Assembly: GCF_003991905.1 (NCBI RefSeq)
Contig: NZ_RSCL01000009.1
Location: 181,894-245,893, forward strand
Length of the DNA: 64,000 nt
Reading direction: 5' to 3'
Origin: Dulcicalothrix desertica PCC 7102
Lineage (GTDB): Bacteria > Cyanobacteriota > Cyanobacteriia > Cyanobacteriales > Nostocaceae
Every line of letters begins with the position of its first letter. Position 1 is the stretch's first letter. The position numbers and the translations under genes were made by a program. Below the pieces are notes generated by a model. That model ran no database searches. It saw nothing but the letters and a program-made list of their open reading frames with translations, and was not told the origin of the DNA. Shown piece by piece: positions 17,175-25,420 of this stretch.

Positions 17175-17798
17175 ATGAGTGAGAGTGCATTACTAGCATC
17201 GCCAAAGGCAGAGGGGCAAGACAGTCGAAGTAAAATTTTAGCGGTTGCGCTGAAGTTATTTACAGTGAAGGGTTACGAAGGCGCCTCAATAGATGAGATT
17301 AGAATGGGGGCGGGTTTTAAGTCGAAGGCGAGTTTGTATACTCATTTTAAGAGTAAAGACGAACTATCGCAAGCGTTGACAAGTGGAATATTGGGTCAAA
17401 TAGAGGCTGTAATTATTGATGGTAATGATATAGCAGAACCATTAATGCGTTTTACAATGGTGATTCGTGGTTTAATCAAATGGGCATCATTACATCCAAC
17501 GGAGTGTATTTTTCATATGATGCAAGAGCAAAAGAAACTGGTGAGTGAGGTAGAGGGTAAAGAATTATCTAACACTGAACTCATGTTATTAGATATAGTG
17601 CAGCAACTACGCGCACAATATCCAGTTCGGCCAATTGCAACAGATGCGTTATTGAGTATGATTTTTGTAATATTAGCTCAAACGTTACTAGATGGCGCCG
17701 CATTTGGAAACATTAGTTTTGATGAGAAAATCGAACAAATAGTATCAATATGCTTCGGTGTAGTATTTAACGAAGCTGTACCTGTTCCTAAAATTTAA
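17175..17798 (+). CDS. TetR/AcrR family transcriptional regulator
   Basis: 207 residues. The N-terminal HTH spans about residues 19-64: ILAVALKLFTVKGYEGAS, then recognition-helix region KASLYTHFKSKDEL. The C-terminal ligand-binding half is helical and of unknown specificity. Such repressors release DNA on binding a small molecule and are usually autoregulated; the palindrome at 17128-17141 is the obvious site. Possible targets are the divergent unknown gene and the regulator itself. The exporter 0.8 kb downstream is another candidate, but 400 bases of spacer intervene. Confidence 0.92.
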   Translation: MSESALLASPKAEGQDSRSKILAVALKLFTVKGYEGASIDEIRMGAGFKSKASLYTHFKSKDELSQALTSGILGQIEAVIIDGNDIAEPLMRFTMVIRGLIKWASLHPTECIFHMMQEQKKLVSEVEGKELSNTELMLLDIVQQLRAQYPVRPIATDALLSMIFVILAQTLLDGAAFGNISFDEKIEQIVSICFGVVFNEAVPVPKI

Positions 17799-18195
17799 GC
17801 TGTAATTTTTGGTGTATGATTTATCACCATTATTGAGGTATTAAATATTGCCAGTAAATCTGTAAAATATGCTGGCAATATTAGACGTATAAGACGTACT
17901 TACTCAGTCATTTTTTGTACTGTGATTGAATGAAAGATAATTCAGGGTATTTGGGTAACGAGTGCTAATTTTGATACTACTGAGCATTAATAAAATAATT
18001 GTAACAGGCACCATAATTTGTGAAAAATTGACCGGATAGCAAGGGGTTGAGGCTGAATAAAGAAATGTATAGCAAATAGCAATGTAACTCAGATTACTAA
18101 AATTATGTTCATAATAAGAAATTTTTCGTGATTAGTTAATCTAGTAATTTTATTTGTTAAGGTAAAAAAGTTTGCGATGGAAATAGTACTTCCTA
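17799..18195. other. Intergenic, no gene recognised
   Basis: About 400 bases of AT-rich DNA between tetR and the decayed methyltransferase. No coding pattern, strong hairpin or known repeat was seen. It probably holds the promoter of the exporter region. Confidence 0.6.
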
Positions 18196-18570
18196 ATGGC
18201 TCATACTAACCTTTGGTCATCTGAAAACCATGCTTTAGGCTACTTGGCTATAGCAGATACAATCCCCCATCGCACGGAGGGAGAGAAAGTGCTTTTAGAA
18301 CTGGTACCGAAAACGGCAAGAAATATTCTTGACTTGGGAACCGGTGATGGGAGATTACTGTCTCTACTAAAAATAAATACACCAGAACTTGATGACTCTT
18401 TACTTCATATAGTAAAAGGTCGTTTTGATGTGGTTGTTTCTAGCTTTGCTATCCATCACCTCACACACCCACGCAAGCGAAGTTTATACGCTGAAATATT
18501 TGACTTACTCAATGATGGTGGAGTTTTCTGCAACCTGGATATAAACCAAACGGAGACACCGCTTAAATAA
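18196..18570 (+). pseudogene. Class I SAM methyltransferase with internal deletion and lost C-terminus
   Basis: 124 residues. The start (AHTNLWSSENHALGYL, RTEGEKVLLELVP) and motif I (ILDLGTGDGRLL) fit a common methyltransferase of about 200 or more residues. After SLLKINTPELDD the sequence jumps to GRFDVVVSSFAIHHLTHPRK, so the segment carrying motif II and the acidic SAM-ribose residue (usually a 'LDFSPxML'-like stretch) is gone. The frame stops soon after GGVFCNLD, which removes the C-terminal third. It is predicted non-functional. It lies 12 bases before the ABC exporter, so the deletion may have brought it there. Confidence 0.75.
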
Positions 18571-18582
18571 AGGTATTTATAA

Positions 18583-20211
18583 ATGAATTTGATTTGGTTA
18601 CTATTGCGCGCGTCACGAATACAGGTTGCAATTGCAATTCTGACGGGCTTAATTAGCGGTGGAACTTCTGCCCGACTAATTGCGCTAATTAACAGTGCGA
18701 TTAGTGGTAATTATACTCAAGATTTGGCGACGCAGTTCCCAATTTTGGCATTAGTGGTTCTCGTTAGCAGTATAGTCTCGCAAGTTCTATTAATTAAGCT
18801 TTCGCAAAATGCGGTATATAAGCTGCGGTTAGGGTTGAGTGATGGAATTTTGTATTCACCACTGCGTCATCTCGAAGAACTCGGCGCCTCAAAGTTGCTG
18901 GCGACGTTAACAGAGGATGTATCAACTTTATCAAGTACAGTTTACGCGATACCGTTTATTTGTGTGGATATAGCCGTCATTGTTGGGTGTTTGGGTTACA
19001 TGTTATGGTTATCGGGCACAGTCTTTGCTTTTACCATCGGCTTTTTAATGATGGGAGTTGGAAGCGTTCAGATACTAATAGGTCGTGCTGATTATTTTCT
19101 GAAGCTAGCGCGTGGCGAACAAGATAATTTATTCCAACATTTTCGTGCCATAACCGACGGTGTTAAAGAACTGAAGTTGAATGCAACTAGGCGCCAAGAT
19201 TTTTTTACTGAAGACTTGCAAGTGAGTGCAGCTAAGTCACGAAATCAAAATTCAGCAGCACTATTTACTTACTCAGTTTCAACAGGATGGGGAAACTTAC
19301 TATTTTTTATTTTAATAGGACTACTCTTATTTACCGTACCGCAGTTTATTAGTATTGCTCCATCTGTACTTTCTGCGTATGTGCTAACTTTGACGTATAT
19401 GATGCTACCGATGCAAAGTATATTAGATAAACTTCAACAGTTAGCAAGAGCAAGTGTAGCATTAGAAAAAATACACACAATGGGGTTATCACTAGCAGCG
19501 CAGACAGAAAACAACCAATTTATATTGCACCCCATCACCCACAATTGGAATAAATTAGAACTAGAAGAAGTCACCCATACATATAGAAGCGAGAAAGAAG
19601 ACAGTAAATTTACACTTGGCCCAATAAACTTAACATTTAATCAAGGCGAAGTCGTATTTATAGTTGGTGGTAACGGTAGCGGTAAATCATCGTTAGCCAA
19701 ACTCATTACAGGATTATATACTCCCGAATCTGGTAAAATACGTCTAAATAACAAATTAATTACAGACGATAACCGCGAATGGTATCGGCAGCACTTTTCA
19801 GTAGTATTTTCTGACTACTACTTATTTGAACGCATCACAGGCTTAGATAGTAAATTAGCGAAAACACAAGCAAGTGAATATTTAAGAGAATTGCAGCTAG
19901 ACAGTAAAGTTGAAATTAAAGACAATAAACTATCAACTACATCACTTTCACAAGGACAGCGTAAACGTTTAGCATTACTTGCAGCATATTTAGAAAACCG
20001 TCCTATTTATTTATTCGACGAATGGGCATCAGACCAAGACCCTATATTTAGAGAAATCTTCTATAAACAAATTATCATGAATCTCAAGCAACGAGGTAAA
20101 ACAGTGATTGTAATTAGTCACGACGACCACTTTTTTGCTGTTGCAGACCGCATTATTAAACTAGATTATGGAAAAATTGAATACGACAAATCTAACCGTG
20201 TTTATGGCTGA
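18583..20211 (+). CDS. ABC exporter of the cyclic-peptide (SyrD/PvdE) type
   Basis: A 542-residue half-transporter with membrane and ATPase parts in one chain. About six membrane helices fill residues 1-290. The nucleotide-binding domain has Walker A GGNGSGKSS (K368), signature LSQGQRKR, and Walker B followed by DEWASDQDPIFRE. The DEWAxDQDP stretch marks the family that moves siderophores and cyclic lipopeptides across the inner membrane. No peptide synthetase gene lies in the window, so the cargo is unknown. The downstream hairpin repeat may end the transcript. Confidence 0.88.
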   Translation: MNLIWLLLRASRIQVAIAILTGLISGGTSARLIALINSAISGNYTQDLATQFPILALVVLVSSIVSQVLLIKLSQNAVYKLRLGLSDGILYSPLRHLEELGASKLLATLTEDVSTLSSTVYAIPFICVDIAVIVGCLGYMLWLSGTVFAFTIGFLMMGVGSVQILIGRADYFLKLARGEQDNLFQHFRAITDGVKELKLNATRRQDFFTEDLQVSAAKSRNQNSAALFTYSVSTGWGNLLFFILIGLLLFTVPQFISIAPSVLSAYVLTLTYMMLPMQSILDKLQQLARASVALEKIHTMGLSLAAQTENNQFILHPITHNWNKLELEEVTHTYRSEKEDSKFTLGPINLTFNQGEVVFIVGGNGSGKSSLAKLITGLYTPESGKIRLNNKLITDDNREWYRQHFSVVFSDYYLFERITGLDSKLAKTQASEYLRELQLDSKVEIKDNKLSTTSLSQGQRKRLALLAAYLENRPIYLFDEWASDQDPIFREIFYKQIIMNLKQRGKTVIVISHDDHFFAVADRIIKLDYGKIEYDKSNRVYG

Positions 20212-20276
20212 ATATATGCATTGGCGCCTAAACGTGAACTCTAAAAAACTTCCAAAAAATAAATTAAGCATCTAAT

Positions 20277-20333
20277 CATCTTGTGGAATGGGCATCCTTG
20301 CCCGTTCCATAATAGAAGAGAAGAGAAGAGAAG
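20277..20333. repeat. Hairpin repeat (GGGCATCCTTGCCC family) plus AGAAG microsatellite
   Basis: Arms GGAATGGGCA and TGCCCGTTCC at 20285-20308 form a ten-base stem. Four tandem AGAAG units follow at 20314-20333. Confidence 0.85.
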
Positions 20334-20489
20334 GGCATCATCTTGATGGCAAGAATCCTGATAAAATGGTAGGTATAGTTAAACGTTTGATGTGTTTGCT
20401 TATAAATACTCCAAAATCTTATAACTTGTAGAAAGCTGTATAGTACTAGTGCCCACCTTACCCTTGGCACTAGTACTATATATAATGAT

Positions 20490-21116
20490 TTACAAGCCGT
20501 TGAAGTTGTAACCGACACCTAGAACTAAACCGACATCAGTCTCACTTAAAAATGCAGCATTCACAGTTGCATTTGCAGTGAAGTTAGTACTCAAGGGTAC
20601 GTCAACACCACCCGTTAATAACAAACCAACATCAGCATCTTCACTAGTTTCTATTGCCACACCGGCGCCAACAAATGGTGCTATAGCTAACGTATCTTCA
20701 AAAGCATCTGCTGTGCGTGCCGTCAGGTCATATGTCAAAGGTACTAAAACTACAGGGTCGTCACCAATAACTACAGAAGGACGTGCAGAAAAGTTATTCG
20801 TTAATCCAATCTTACTAATTACAGTAAAGTTAGTATCACCTAGCGCAGAATCTCCACCTAAACCAATATTACCTGCAACTCCGATATAACTAGATACACC
20901 GCGTGTAGGACGACCTGGGTCAATGGTTTGCGCTACCTGAGTTTGCCCTACTTGTGCAGTTACAGGCGCCGTGTTTGATGTGTTTGAAGGTTTAGCAACT
21001 AAATCTGCTGCACTAGTTGATATAGTACCGCTTGGGGTTTCTGCTTTAGCTGTCAAGGAACTTCCAAACACTGACATAGAAGCAAGAACTAATAATACAG
21101 AAAGCCGTTGTAACAT
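20490..21116 (-). CDS. Exported beta-barrel-like outer membrane protein
   Basis: 208 residues from ATG at 21116, chosen because GGAG lies about nine bases upstream and the protein then begins with a signal peptide (MLQRLSVLLVLASMSVFGSS, cut near AKA-E). After a low-complexity Ser/Thr linker come alternating hydrophobic strands with glycines (YIGVAGNIGLGG, VGLVLGVGYNF). The C-terminus is close to an aromatic residue (GYNFNGL), as in porin-like barrels. Homologues are cyanobacterial proteins of unknown role. An upstream in-frame extension of 31 residues lacks a signal and is unlikely. It is monocistronic. Confidence 0.75.
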   Translation of the reverse strand: MLQRLSVLLVLASMSVFGSSLTAKAETPSGTISTSAADLVAKPSNTSNTAPVTAQVGQTQVAQTIDPGRPTRGVSSYIGVAGNIGLGGDSALGDTNFTVISKIGLTNNFSARPSVVIGDDPVVLVPLTYDLTARTADAFEDTLAIAPFVGAGVAIETSEDADVGLLLTGGVDVPLSTNFTANATVNAAFLSETDVGLVLGVGYNFNGL

Positions 21117-21355
21117 AAATATATTCTCCAAAGTAGTTGTGTGACTAAAATATAAGCTCCCGCTCTCTTGGTCGAGGACTGTGTAGTAATTACTATATAA
21201 TCTCAACAATTTGCTTAATAAATCTTTAAAATGGCAGATATTTGACTTAAAACTTTTATTACTAGCTGTATACTTAATTCGCTGAAATTTTTAATATAAT
21301 ACTTATAATTGTTGAAACATGACTTTTTTCCTAGTCCAATAGATATAGTTTTAAT

Positions 21356-21386
21356 TGGACGGGCAAGGATGCCCATCCCACAAGAT
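21356..21386. repeat. Hairpin repeat, GGGCAAGGATGCCC family
   Basis: GGACGGGCAAGGATGCCCAT then CCCACAAGAT. It is the reverse complement of the copy at 20277 and lies just after the M48 protease stop on the minus strand. Confidence 0.85.
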
Positions 21387-21401
21387 AATTACATGAGACA
21401 A

Positions 21402-23276
21402 TTATTTTTTGGTAGATGTGTTGTGTTTGTTTAAGAATGGGGGGATAGGACAGTCTAGGGTCATTGAAATAGCACGTAATAAATCAGCTTCTTGACTCGT
21501 TACTTTACTGTCTGTTAATACTGTATGCGCGCAAGCATCGACAATTGCTTGTTTAAGCTTACCGTTAGCAAGTCGTAAACGTTCTAGGCTTTTTTTAAGT
21601 TCCGCAAAATTACATTTAACAAGTGTATCTGGTTTTTCTAGTTGACTTTGATTGGGTAATCTATAAATTCCTGAACGAAATGCATATGTTGCTGCGTCTA
21701 TGTTAGAGTCGCCAATTCGTGCTATTACTGATAGTACCTGTAAACAATCATTCCAAACGTCTTCGATTGAATTAATTTGTGTTGTCATCATATCGAAATT
21801 TAGGGGTGATTGTAAGCGATGCCACAGTACTAACTGTAATAGAAAATCCCATAAGTCTAGTTTACCGCTTGCTTTGGCTAAACCTTGAACCGTTTTACAT
21901 ACCCTTTGGCATTCAATAGTGGGCAGTTGTCGTAATGCTGGTATAGTTAAATCTACTAAGGGTAAACGAATGTTTTCATTTAATAGTCTGATTTTGATAT
22001 TTATTGTTAGGGTTTTTTCTACTATATCTTCTGGTTGTACTTGTCGCAGCCACTCTATCTGACTTTTTTGTTGAGCATCTGTAGTACTTAAAGCAAGCGC
22101 AAATAAAATTGCCATTGCACTAGTAGTATCTCGGACTTCTGCGCGTAAAGATTCTGGTAACTGCGCGAGTAAACCTTGAGCATGAGTTAAATTTTCTGGC
22201 GCCACTGTTCCGACTTTGGCAACAACTTGAGATGGACTAGTTGGTGTACTGCTCGCAAACCCCATAGCTAAAGAGTCTTGTGTAGTAGAATTATTTCTGG
22301 GTGTTCTTGAATAAGGCGCCTGTTTAACTTTCACTCCACGGACACGACGAATTCGTTCTTGAATTGGTGGATGAGTTGCGAGCATTTCTTCCCAGAAGTA
22401 AATATTTGTGACTTTGCCGAAGAACATATGACTAGCAGCTTCAGCATGAGGTGAAATTAATCGTGTATCCATTCTTTGCAGCTTTTCCAAGGCGCCTGCA
22501 ATTGCATCTGGGTTACGGGTAAACTGTACAGAAGAAGCATCAGCAAGAAACTCTCTTTGTCGAGAAACAGCAGCTTTAATTAGGCGCCCACATAATAAAC
22601 CAATACCACCAATAGCCATTAGAATCAATCCTAACGCCCATAGAGGCATACCTTTATCACGCGAACCACCACGAGTACGCAGTAGCAATTCACCAGTGAT
22701 GTAAATAAATAAAATACCGTGTAACAAACCCATCAATCGCAGATTGATACCCATATCACCATTCAAGATATGGCTAAACTCATGCCCTATTACACCTTGT
22801 AACTCATCACGGTCAAAGCTATCCAAACAACCACGAGTAACACCAATTACCGCATCATTAATTGTAAACCCAGCAGCAAACGCATTAATACTATATTCTT
22901 TATCCAGAATATAAACAGGTGGAACGGGAATACCCGATGCAATCGCCATTTCCTCGACAATATTCAATAGCTGACGCTCGCGTTCACTCGCCATATCATC
23001 TATAATTTCGCGTCCCCCCAACTCTTCAGCAATAACCCAACCACCTTCACGCAAACAGGCAATTTTATAAGCACTCCCAAGTCCAATAGCAACCGTTGTT
23101 ACACATGCTACTGCGAGAAATAACTGAGGATGCCACCAAACACGAGGCGCCAGACGAAAGAAAAACAACATGGCAATATAAACTGCCACAATCATAATAA
23201 AAATAGACACACCAAAGAACGCAAATAAATGCTGAGTATTTTGGCGTGCCTTATCCTGATTTTCAAAAAAATTCAT
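21402..23276 (-). CDS. M48 family (HtpX-like) membrane metalloprotease
   Basis: 624 residues. Two N-terminal membrane helices lie at about 20-40 and 50-68. The zinc site is HEFSH (H165, E166, H169) in ELQGVIGHEFSHILNGD, with the third ligand in the REFLADASSVQ segment. More hydrophobic helices lie near residue 185 and at about 210-235. The C-terminal 280 residues are soluble and not recognised, making the protein about twice the length of E. coli HtpX (about 290). HtpX degrades damaged membrane proteins. It follows lemA by six bases, an order common in bacteria, so LemA may be its partner. Confidence 0.9.
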   Translation of the reverse strand: MNFFENQDKARQNTQHLFAFFGVSIFIMIVAVYIAMLFFFRLAPRVWWHPQLFLAVACVTTVAIGLGSAYKIACLREGGWVIAEELGGREIIDDMASERERQLLNIVEEMAIASGIPVPPVYILDKEYSINAFAAGFTINDAVIGVTRGCLDSFDRDELQGVIGHEFSHILNGDMGINLRLMGLLHGILFIYITGELLLRTRGGSRDKGMPLWALGLILMAIGGIGLLCGRLIKAAVSRQREFLADASSVQFTRNPDAIAGALEKLQRMDTRLISPHAEAASHMFFGKVTNIYFWEEMLATHPPIQERIRRVRGVKVKQAPYSRTPRNNSTTQDSLAMGFASSTPTSPSQVVAKVGTVAPENLTHAQGLLAQLPESLRAEVRDTTSAMAILFALALSTTDAQQKSQIEWLRQVQPEDIVEKTLTINIKIRLLNENIRLPLVDLTIPALRQLPTIECQRVCKTVQGLAKASGKLDLWDFLLQLVLWHRLQSPLNFDMMTTQINSIEDVWNDCLQVLSVIARIGDSNIDAATYAFRSGIYRLPNQSQLEKPDTLVKCNFAELKKSLERLRLANGKLKQAIVDACAHTVLTDSKVTSQEADLLRAISMTLDCPIPPFLNKHNTSTKK

Positions 23277-23282
23277 AGCAAC

Positions 23283-23870
23283 TTAAAAAGATACGCGCGG
23301 AACATTTCTAACTTCGGGTGCAACTTCTTCTAACAAATTCGCAGAAACGAAATTAAACGAATCAGCAATTAAATTACTAGGAAACACCTCGCGCTTAGTG
23401 TTATACAAAGTCACCGCATCATTAAAAGCTTGACGTGCAAAAGCAACACGATTCTCTGTAGAAGAAAGCTCCTCCATAACATGCGCCATCGTTTGGTCAG
23501 CTTTGAGTTCAGGGTAAGACTCAGAAATTACCATCAATCGACTCAAGGCGCCACTTAGTGCAGCTTCCGCACTACCCAACTGTTGCATCGCTCCTGGTTC
23601 TCCGGGGTTACGCGCTGCATTACCACTAGCATTTATAGCCGAATTTCGAGCGTTAATCACAGCCTCAAGGGTTTCGCGCTCATGCTTCATATATCCCTTT
23701 GCCGTCTCCACCAAATTTGGAATTAAATCATAACGACGCTGCAACTGAACATCAATTTGAGAATAAGCATTTTTATAGCGATTCCGAAACTTTACCAAAT
23801 CGTTATAACAATTAATGAATATAGCAGCAGCAGTTGCAATCACAACAACCAAAAAAATTACTAATCCCAT
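23283..23870 (-). CDS. lemA: LemA family membrane protein
   Basis: 195 residues with one N-terminal membrane helix at about 2-20 and a long helical domain outside. Family landmarks are present: NRYKNAYSQIDVQLQRRYDLIPNL, ETLEAVINARN, LSALSRLMVISESYPELKAD-like and NLIADSFNF. LemA proteins are cell-envelope proteins of uncertain role, often beside HtpX or TPM proteins. First gene of a two-gene operon with the M48 protease. Confidence 0.92.
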   Translation of the reverse strand: MGLVIFLVVVIATAAAIFINCYNDLVKFRNRYKNAYSQIDVQLQRRYDLIPNLVETAKGYMKHERETLEAVINARNSAINASGNAARNPGEPGAMQQLGSAEAALSGALSRLMVISESYPELKADQTMAHVMEELSSTENRVAFARQAFNDAVTLYNTKREVFPSNLIADSFNFVSANLLEEVAPEVRNVPRVSF

Positions 23871-23992
23871 ATATACCCGATAAACTAAAAGAGCTTTTTA
23901 TTAAAGAGGCATGGCGCCGTCTTATACAAATTTTATTCTCAGTAGATAATATTTGTCATCTGTAAAAATAATTACGTACATATACCACACTG

Positions 23993-24053
23993 GCAACGGA
24001 TACAACGGATGTAACGGATTACTGTAGGTTGGGTGGAGGAACGGAACCCAACT
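23993..24053. repeat. Composite repeat: nonamers followed by GTAGGTTGGGTGGAG hairpin
   Basis: Near-copies of TAACGGATG at 23993-24020 run directly into a GTTGGGT/ACCCAAC hairpin at 24023-24053. The same two elements are joined in the same order at 41029-41094. Confidence 0.85.
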
Positions 24054-24095
24054 TACAAACTGTTAGTCACACATCACAATTGTCACAATATAATC

Positions 24096-24572
24096 ATGAA
24101 TAATATCACCAAACAAATAGCAGTCTTTATTGCATTAGCAGGCGCCGCAACCTTATTTTTAGCACCAAGCGTCATAGCTAAACCAGTACAGATAAAAAAG
24201 CCAGTAAAATTAGAACCTACAACAACAATAAAAACATATGCAGCAAATAATAACCTGCCGGCTAGTCGCTTGATGACAATTAAAAGTGCGATTAAAAGAG
24301 CAATTCCTATGCGTTTAACAGAAGTAAAATTAACAACATATGAAGAGTTTGCTGCCAAAACAGGAGAATACAAATCAGCTATTTCGACAAATCGAATGGT
24401 ATGGATAGTAACTGGTTTTGTTCCTGGTGAATTTAGAATGTCCGGAGGTAGCAGTATTTGTACCGATAATGCAAAAATTGTAGAAGTAATCGATGCTGAA
24501 ACTGGCGATATTTTGAGCAGACCAATATATTGTCCACCCGAAAACACAATTGACTATATGCGTTTACCTTAG
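24096..24572 (+). CDS. Small exported protein of unknown function
   Basis: 158 residues from ATG at 24096. An upstream GTG at 24033 would start inside the hairpin repeat and spoil the signal peptide. The N-terminus MNNITKQIAVFIALAGAATL then APSVIAKP is a Sec signal with a cut near AIA-K. The mature part is basic at first (KKPVKLEPTTT), then a compact domain with a likely PepSY-like feel (VWIVTGFVPGEF, VIEVIDAETGDIL). The last segment (VEVIDAETGDILS) is reminiscent of PepSY strands, but I would not claim the family. No operon partner. Confidence 0.7.
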   Translation: MNNITKQIAVFIALAGAATLFLAPSVIAKPVQIKKPVKLEPTTTIKTYAANNNLPASRLMTIKSAIKRAIPMRLTEVKLTTYEEFAAKTGEYKSAISTNRMVWIVTGFVPGEFRMSGGSSICTDNAKIVEVIDAETGDILSRPIYCPPENTIDYMRLP

Positions 24573-24636
24573 TTCATAACTCTCATCTTCTCTGCGAACT
24601 CTGTGCCTCTGTGGTAATAATCTTTACCATAAAATA

Positions 24637-24670
24637 GTAAGTTGGGCACCGTTCCTCCACCCAACCTACA
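24637..24670. repeat. Hairpin repeat, GTAGGTTGGG family
   Basis: GTAAGTTGGGCACCGTTCCT followed by CCACCCAACCTAC. Arms GTAAGTTGGG and CCCAACCTAC pair. It is the inverse of the copy at 24023 and lies between convergent gene ends. Confidence 0.85.
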
Positions 24671-24677
24671 AAACTAT

Positions 24678-25292
24678 TTAGTAATCGTATCTGTCGTCTA
24701 TGTCAGATAGTGGTGGATTTGCTTGCAGCCAGTTATGTAAGTCGTCAATTGATGTAAAATCGAGTATTGCCTCACCTAAAGAGCGCAACTGAGAGCAAGA
24801 AAGAGCCTTAATGCCTAGTTCTGCATTTTCTGGCACCTCTCCTACTAGTTTTTTTAATTGGCGTGAAATTAAACCACGTAGTTCACGTTTAGTCTCAATG
24901 CGTTGACCTGAAGTTACATAAGGCATAGTTTGCTCCTGCTCAATTTTTTGATAATCTTGCCAAAACTCGTCTTCCAAGTCCTTTGGTAACATGATAACCC
25001 AATCTATAAATCGATAAAGGTTACGGATATCTTCTTGGTTTAGACCTTTTTCGTATAGTCGTCGAACTAAGTTGAGTTTCCATATTTTACGTTCCTGTGG
25101 TTGTTTCTCGGTTTCCTGCATTTTTAGATGTGTCATTACAACTGTTGCAAAAACGTTATCGCTGTCTTCAAGTTCTTGCCAACGGTTCGAGTATGTTAGT
25201 AGCTTGACTGTTCCAAATTTGAAAGTGAGGCTTGTATCTGGATGTTTATATTTATATTGGGACGGGCGCCATTTGGGGTTATTATCAGATTT
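24678..25292 (-). pseudogene. 5'-truncated Rpn/PD-(D/E)XK family protein (DUF4351-type C-terminus)
   Basis: The frame is open from a TAA at 25293-25295 down to the stop at 24678. The translation upstream of the first ATG still matches the family (KWRPSQYKYKHP, LTFKFGTVKLLTY, RWQELEDSDNVFATVVMTH), then continues with WKLNLVRRLYEKGL, FIDWVIMLPKDLE and the C-terminal LRSLGEAILDF. The N-terminal half with the PD-(D/E)XK nuclease residues is missing. Rpn proteins are recombination-promoting nucleases or transposase-like proteins. The body from ATG 25136 could still be expressed, but without catalysis. Confidence 0.8.
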
Positions 25293-25420
25293 TTATTAGG
25301 GATGTAACAGGCGCCTATAATGTTACAAATACTGAAATGTAATTTACTTTTTTAATACGGATGCGATAAACTCTACATTGTTCAAGCAAAGTATTGGGGT
25401 GAAGGGTTAGGGAGTTATCT

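Noticed and set aside
20276-20518. 80-residue frame on the minus strand
   Set aside because: Runs through a hairpin repeat and a microsatellite, with no coding pattern. The true neighbour is the barrel protein.
21117-21209. 31-residue N-terminal extension of the beta-barrel protein
   Set aside because: The ATG at 21116 has a good ribosome binding site and gives a proper signal peptide.
24033-24095. Longer start for the exported protein at 24096
   Set aside because: The GTG lies inside the hairpin repeat and the extension would hide the signal peptide.
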